43,878 bases of DNA, taken from assembly GCA_035291645.1 (NCBI GenBank), contig DATDRQ010000132.1, forward strand, positions 1-43,878, in the 5' to 3' direction. Source of the DNA: DATDRQ01 sp035291645. GTDB taxonomy: Bacteria; Chloroflexota; Anaerolineae; Anaerolineales; UBA4823. The translations under genes and the position numbers were made by a program. The notes below the pieces were generated by a model. It was given only the letters and a program-made list of their open reading frames with translations, had not been told where the DNA came from and searched no databases. The stretch's first letter is position 1. Each line of letters starts with the position of its first letter. This document shows positions 42,422-43,878 of this stretch, piece by piece.

Positions 42422-43878
42422 ATGTGTGGAATCGTTGGTTATATCGGCCCGCGGGAGGCGACGCCGATCATCTTGAACGGGCTGAGGCGGCTGGAGTACC
42501 GCGGCTACGACTCGGCGGGTCTGGCCGTGCTGGAGGACGGGCAGATCGAGGTGCGCCGCGAGGCCGGCAAGCTGGACCGCCTGGCGGAGCTGGTGTCCGC
42601 ATCCCCGGTCGAGGGGCACCTGGGCATCGGGCACACGCGCTGGGCGACGCACGGCGAGCCGAGCGCCCGCAACGCCCACCCGCACCTGGGGGCGACCGGG
42701 CGGGTGGTGCTGGCGCACAACGGCATCGTCGAGAACTACCTGGAACTGCGCGAGGAGCTGTCGGCCGAAGGGGTGGCGTTCCAGTCGGACACGGACACGG
42801 AGGTGATCGTGCAGCTGGTCGATCGCTACCTCTCGCTGGGCGTGGGGCTGGTCGAGGCGGCGCGCCAGGCGCTGGCGCTGATCCGGGGGGCGCACGGGGT
42901 GGTGCTGATCTCGGCCGACGAGCCGGACAAGATCGTGGCGGCGCGCATCGGCAACGCCGGCGGGGTGGTGGTCGGGCTGGGCCAGGGGGAGAACTTCGTC
43001 GCCTCGGACATGCCGGCCATCCTGGAGCACACCCGCCAGATGGTGTTCCTCGAGTCGGGGCAGATGGCGGTAATAGGGTGCGAGGGGGTCGAGGTGCAGA
43101 CCCTGGGAGGGGCGCCTGTGCGTTACGAAGTGCACCCGGTGTCGTGGGACCCGGTGGCGGCGGAGAAAGGCGAGTACCGCCACTTCATGCACAAGGAGAT
43201 CCACGAGCAGGTGCGTTCGCTGACCGATACGATTGCCGGGCGGGTCGATTTCGAAGCAGGCCGCGTGCGCCTGCCGCAGCTGAACTTGACCCCGGAACTG
43301 GCGCGGCGCATCCAAAAAATCTTCATCACCGCTTGCGGGACTGCAGGCCACGCCGGCATGGTTGGCAAGGTGTTAATCGAGCGCATTGCCAGAGTGCCTG
43401 TGGAGATGGATATCTCTTCGGAATTTCGTTATCGCGACCCAATCGTGGACGAAAACACGGCCGTCGTGGCGATCAGCCAGTCGGGAGAGACGGCGGATAC
43501 CCTGGCGGCAATGGACGAGGCTCGCCGCAAAGGCGGGGTGTTGTGGTCGATCGTGAACGCGATCGGCTCGCAGGCGATGCGCATAGCCGATGGATACATC
43601 TCGATGCAGACCGGCCCGGAGATCGGGGTGGCCTCGACCAAGGCTTACACCGCCCCGCTGGTCGACCTGTACATGCTCGCCATCTTGCTGGCTGACCTGC
43701 GCGGCACCTTGAGGAACGGAGAACGACGCCGCCTCGTCTCCGATCTGCGGCTGGTGCCGGACCTGGCCGGGCGCTGTCTCGACCGGGAAGCCGAAGTGGA
43801 GGCGGTCGCCTGGGCGCTTAAGGACGTTTCCCACTGCCTTTATTTGGGGCGGGGGATCAACATGCCGACCGCCTACGA
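42422..43878 (+). CDS. glmS: Glutamine:fructose-6-phosphate aminotransferase (3' end cut by window edge)
   Basis: GlmS makes glucosamine-6-phosphate from fructose-6-phosphate and glutamine, the first step toward UDP-GlcNAc and peptidoglycan. About 485 of roughly 600 codons are visible. Cys2 (MCGIVGYIG) is the glutaminase nucleophile, followed by EYRGYDSAG, GIGHTRWATHG and AHNGIVENY. The linker HFMHKEIHEQ and the first sugar-isomerase domain follow (ITACGTAGHAGMVGK, ISQSGETADTL, GPEIGVASTKAYTA). The second isomerase domain is just starting at the edge. GGAGG lies eight bases before ATG. A small hairpin (GCGCC/GGCGC, about 42374-42395) lies just upstream. The first 800 bases look distinctly richer in G+C than the rest. 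Confidence 0.96.
   Translation, partial: MCGIVGYIGPREATPIILNGLRRLEYRGYDSAGLAVLEDGQIEVRREAGKLDRLAELVSASPVEGHLGIGHTRWATHGEPSARNAHPHLGATGRVVLAHNGIVENYLELREELSAEGVAFQSDTDTEVIVQLVDRYLSLGVGLVEAARQALALIRGAHGVVLISADEPDKIVAARIGNAGGVVVGLGQGENFVASDMPAILEHTRQMVFLESGQMAVIGCEGVEVQTLGGAPVRYEVHPVSWDPVAAEKGEYRHFMHKEIHEQVRSLTDTIAGRVDFEAGRVRLPQLNLTPELARRIQKIFITACGTAGHAGMVGKVLIERIARVPVEMDISSEFRYRDPIVDENTAVVAISQSGETADTLAAMDEARRKGGVLWSIVNAIGSQAMRIADGYISMQTGPEIGVASTKAYTAPLVDLYMLAILLADLRGTLRNGERRRLVSDLRLVPDLAGRCLDREAEVEAVAWALKDVSHCLYLGRGINMPTAY

Noticed and set aside
42108..42422. 104-codon minus-strand open frame in the mreB-glmS gap
   Set aside because: No motif, and it is antisense to the structured glmS leader.

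Overview
The window reads as a chromosomal segment of an anaerobic, acetyl-CoA-pathway bacterium, most likely a member of the Chloroflexota (Anaerolineae-like). This placement is an inference from gene content: a bacterial CODH/ACS operon joined to large HdrA-type flavoproteins, a merged mre/mrdA/min/rodA shape-and-division cluster, and moderately high GC. No rRNA or taxonomic marker is present to confirm it.

Region 1 (about 1-27,505, all minus strand, so it reads right to left) is a Wood-Ljungdahl energy-carbon block. In transcription order it holds a small HMA-fold protein, CO dehydrogenase (acsA), acetyl-CoA synthase (acsB), both corrinoid/FeS protein subunits (acsD, acsC), the corrinoid-protein reductive activator (acsV), methyl-THF methyltransferase (acsE), malic enzyme, and a thioredoxin-reductase-like flavoprotein that has lost its CxxC. 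After a 238-base gap come an HdrA, an MvhD, an HdrA with an inserted GltD-like NADPH module, a second MvhD with an in-frame UGA, a response regulator, a histidine kinase with a cyclic-nucleotide-binding domain, and another HdrA-GltD fusion that runs off the left edge. The likely joint role is making acetyl-CoA from CO/CO2 and methyl-THF while the HdrA/MvhD proteins move electrons between NAD(P)H, ferredoxin and an unseen partner.

The most notable item is the second MvhD (5970-6473). Its UGA sits exactly at a conserved cysteine and is followed by a two-stem hairpin with the layout of a bacterial SECIS element, so it is very probably a selenoprotein.

Region 2 (27,506-30,425) is a regulatory gap of about 530 bases with a good sigma70-type promoter. 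It drives a Tat-exported two-domain multicopper oxidase followed by a ZIP-family metal transporter with an unusual N-terminal extracytoplasmic domain.

Region 3 (30,430-34,014) is an aminoacylation group: tRNA-Gln(CTG) with its own promoter and terminator, divergent glnS, and convergent gltX.

Region 4 (34,069-41,810, minus strand) is the envelope cluster mreB-mreC-mreD-mrdA-minC-minD-minE-rodA, which couples rod-shape elongation with division-site selection.

Region 5 (42,050-43,878, plus strand) is glmS, truncated by the right edge. It is preceded by a structured leader that matches the architecture of the glmS self-cleaving ribozyme.
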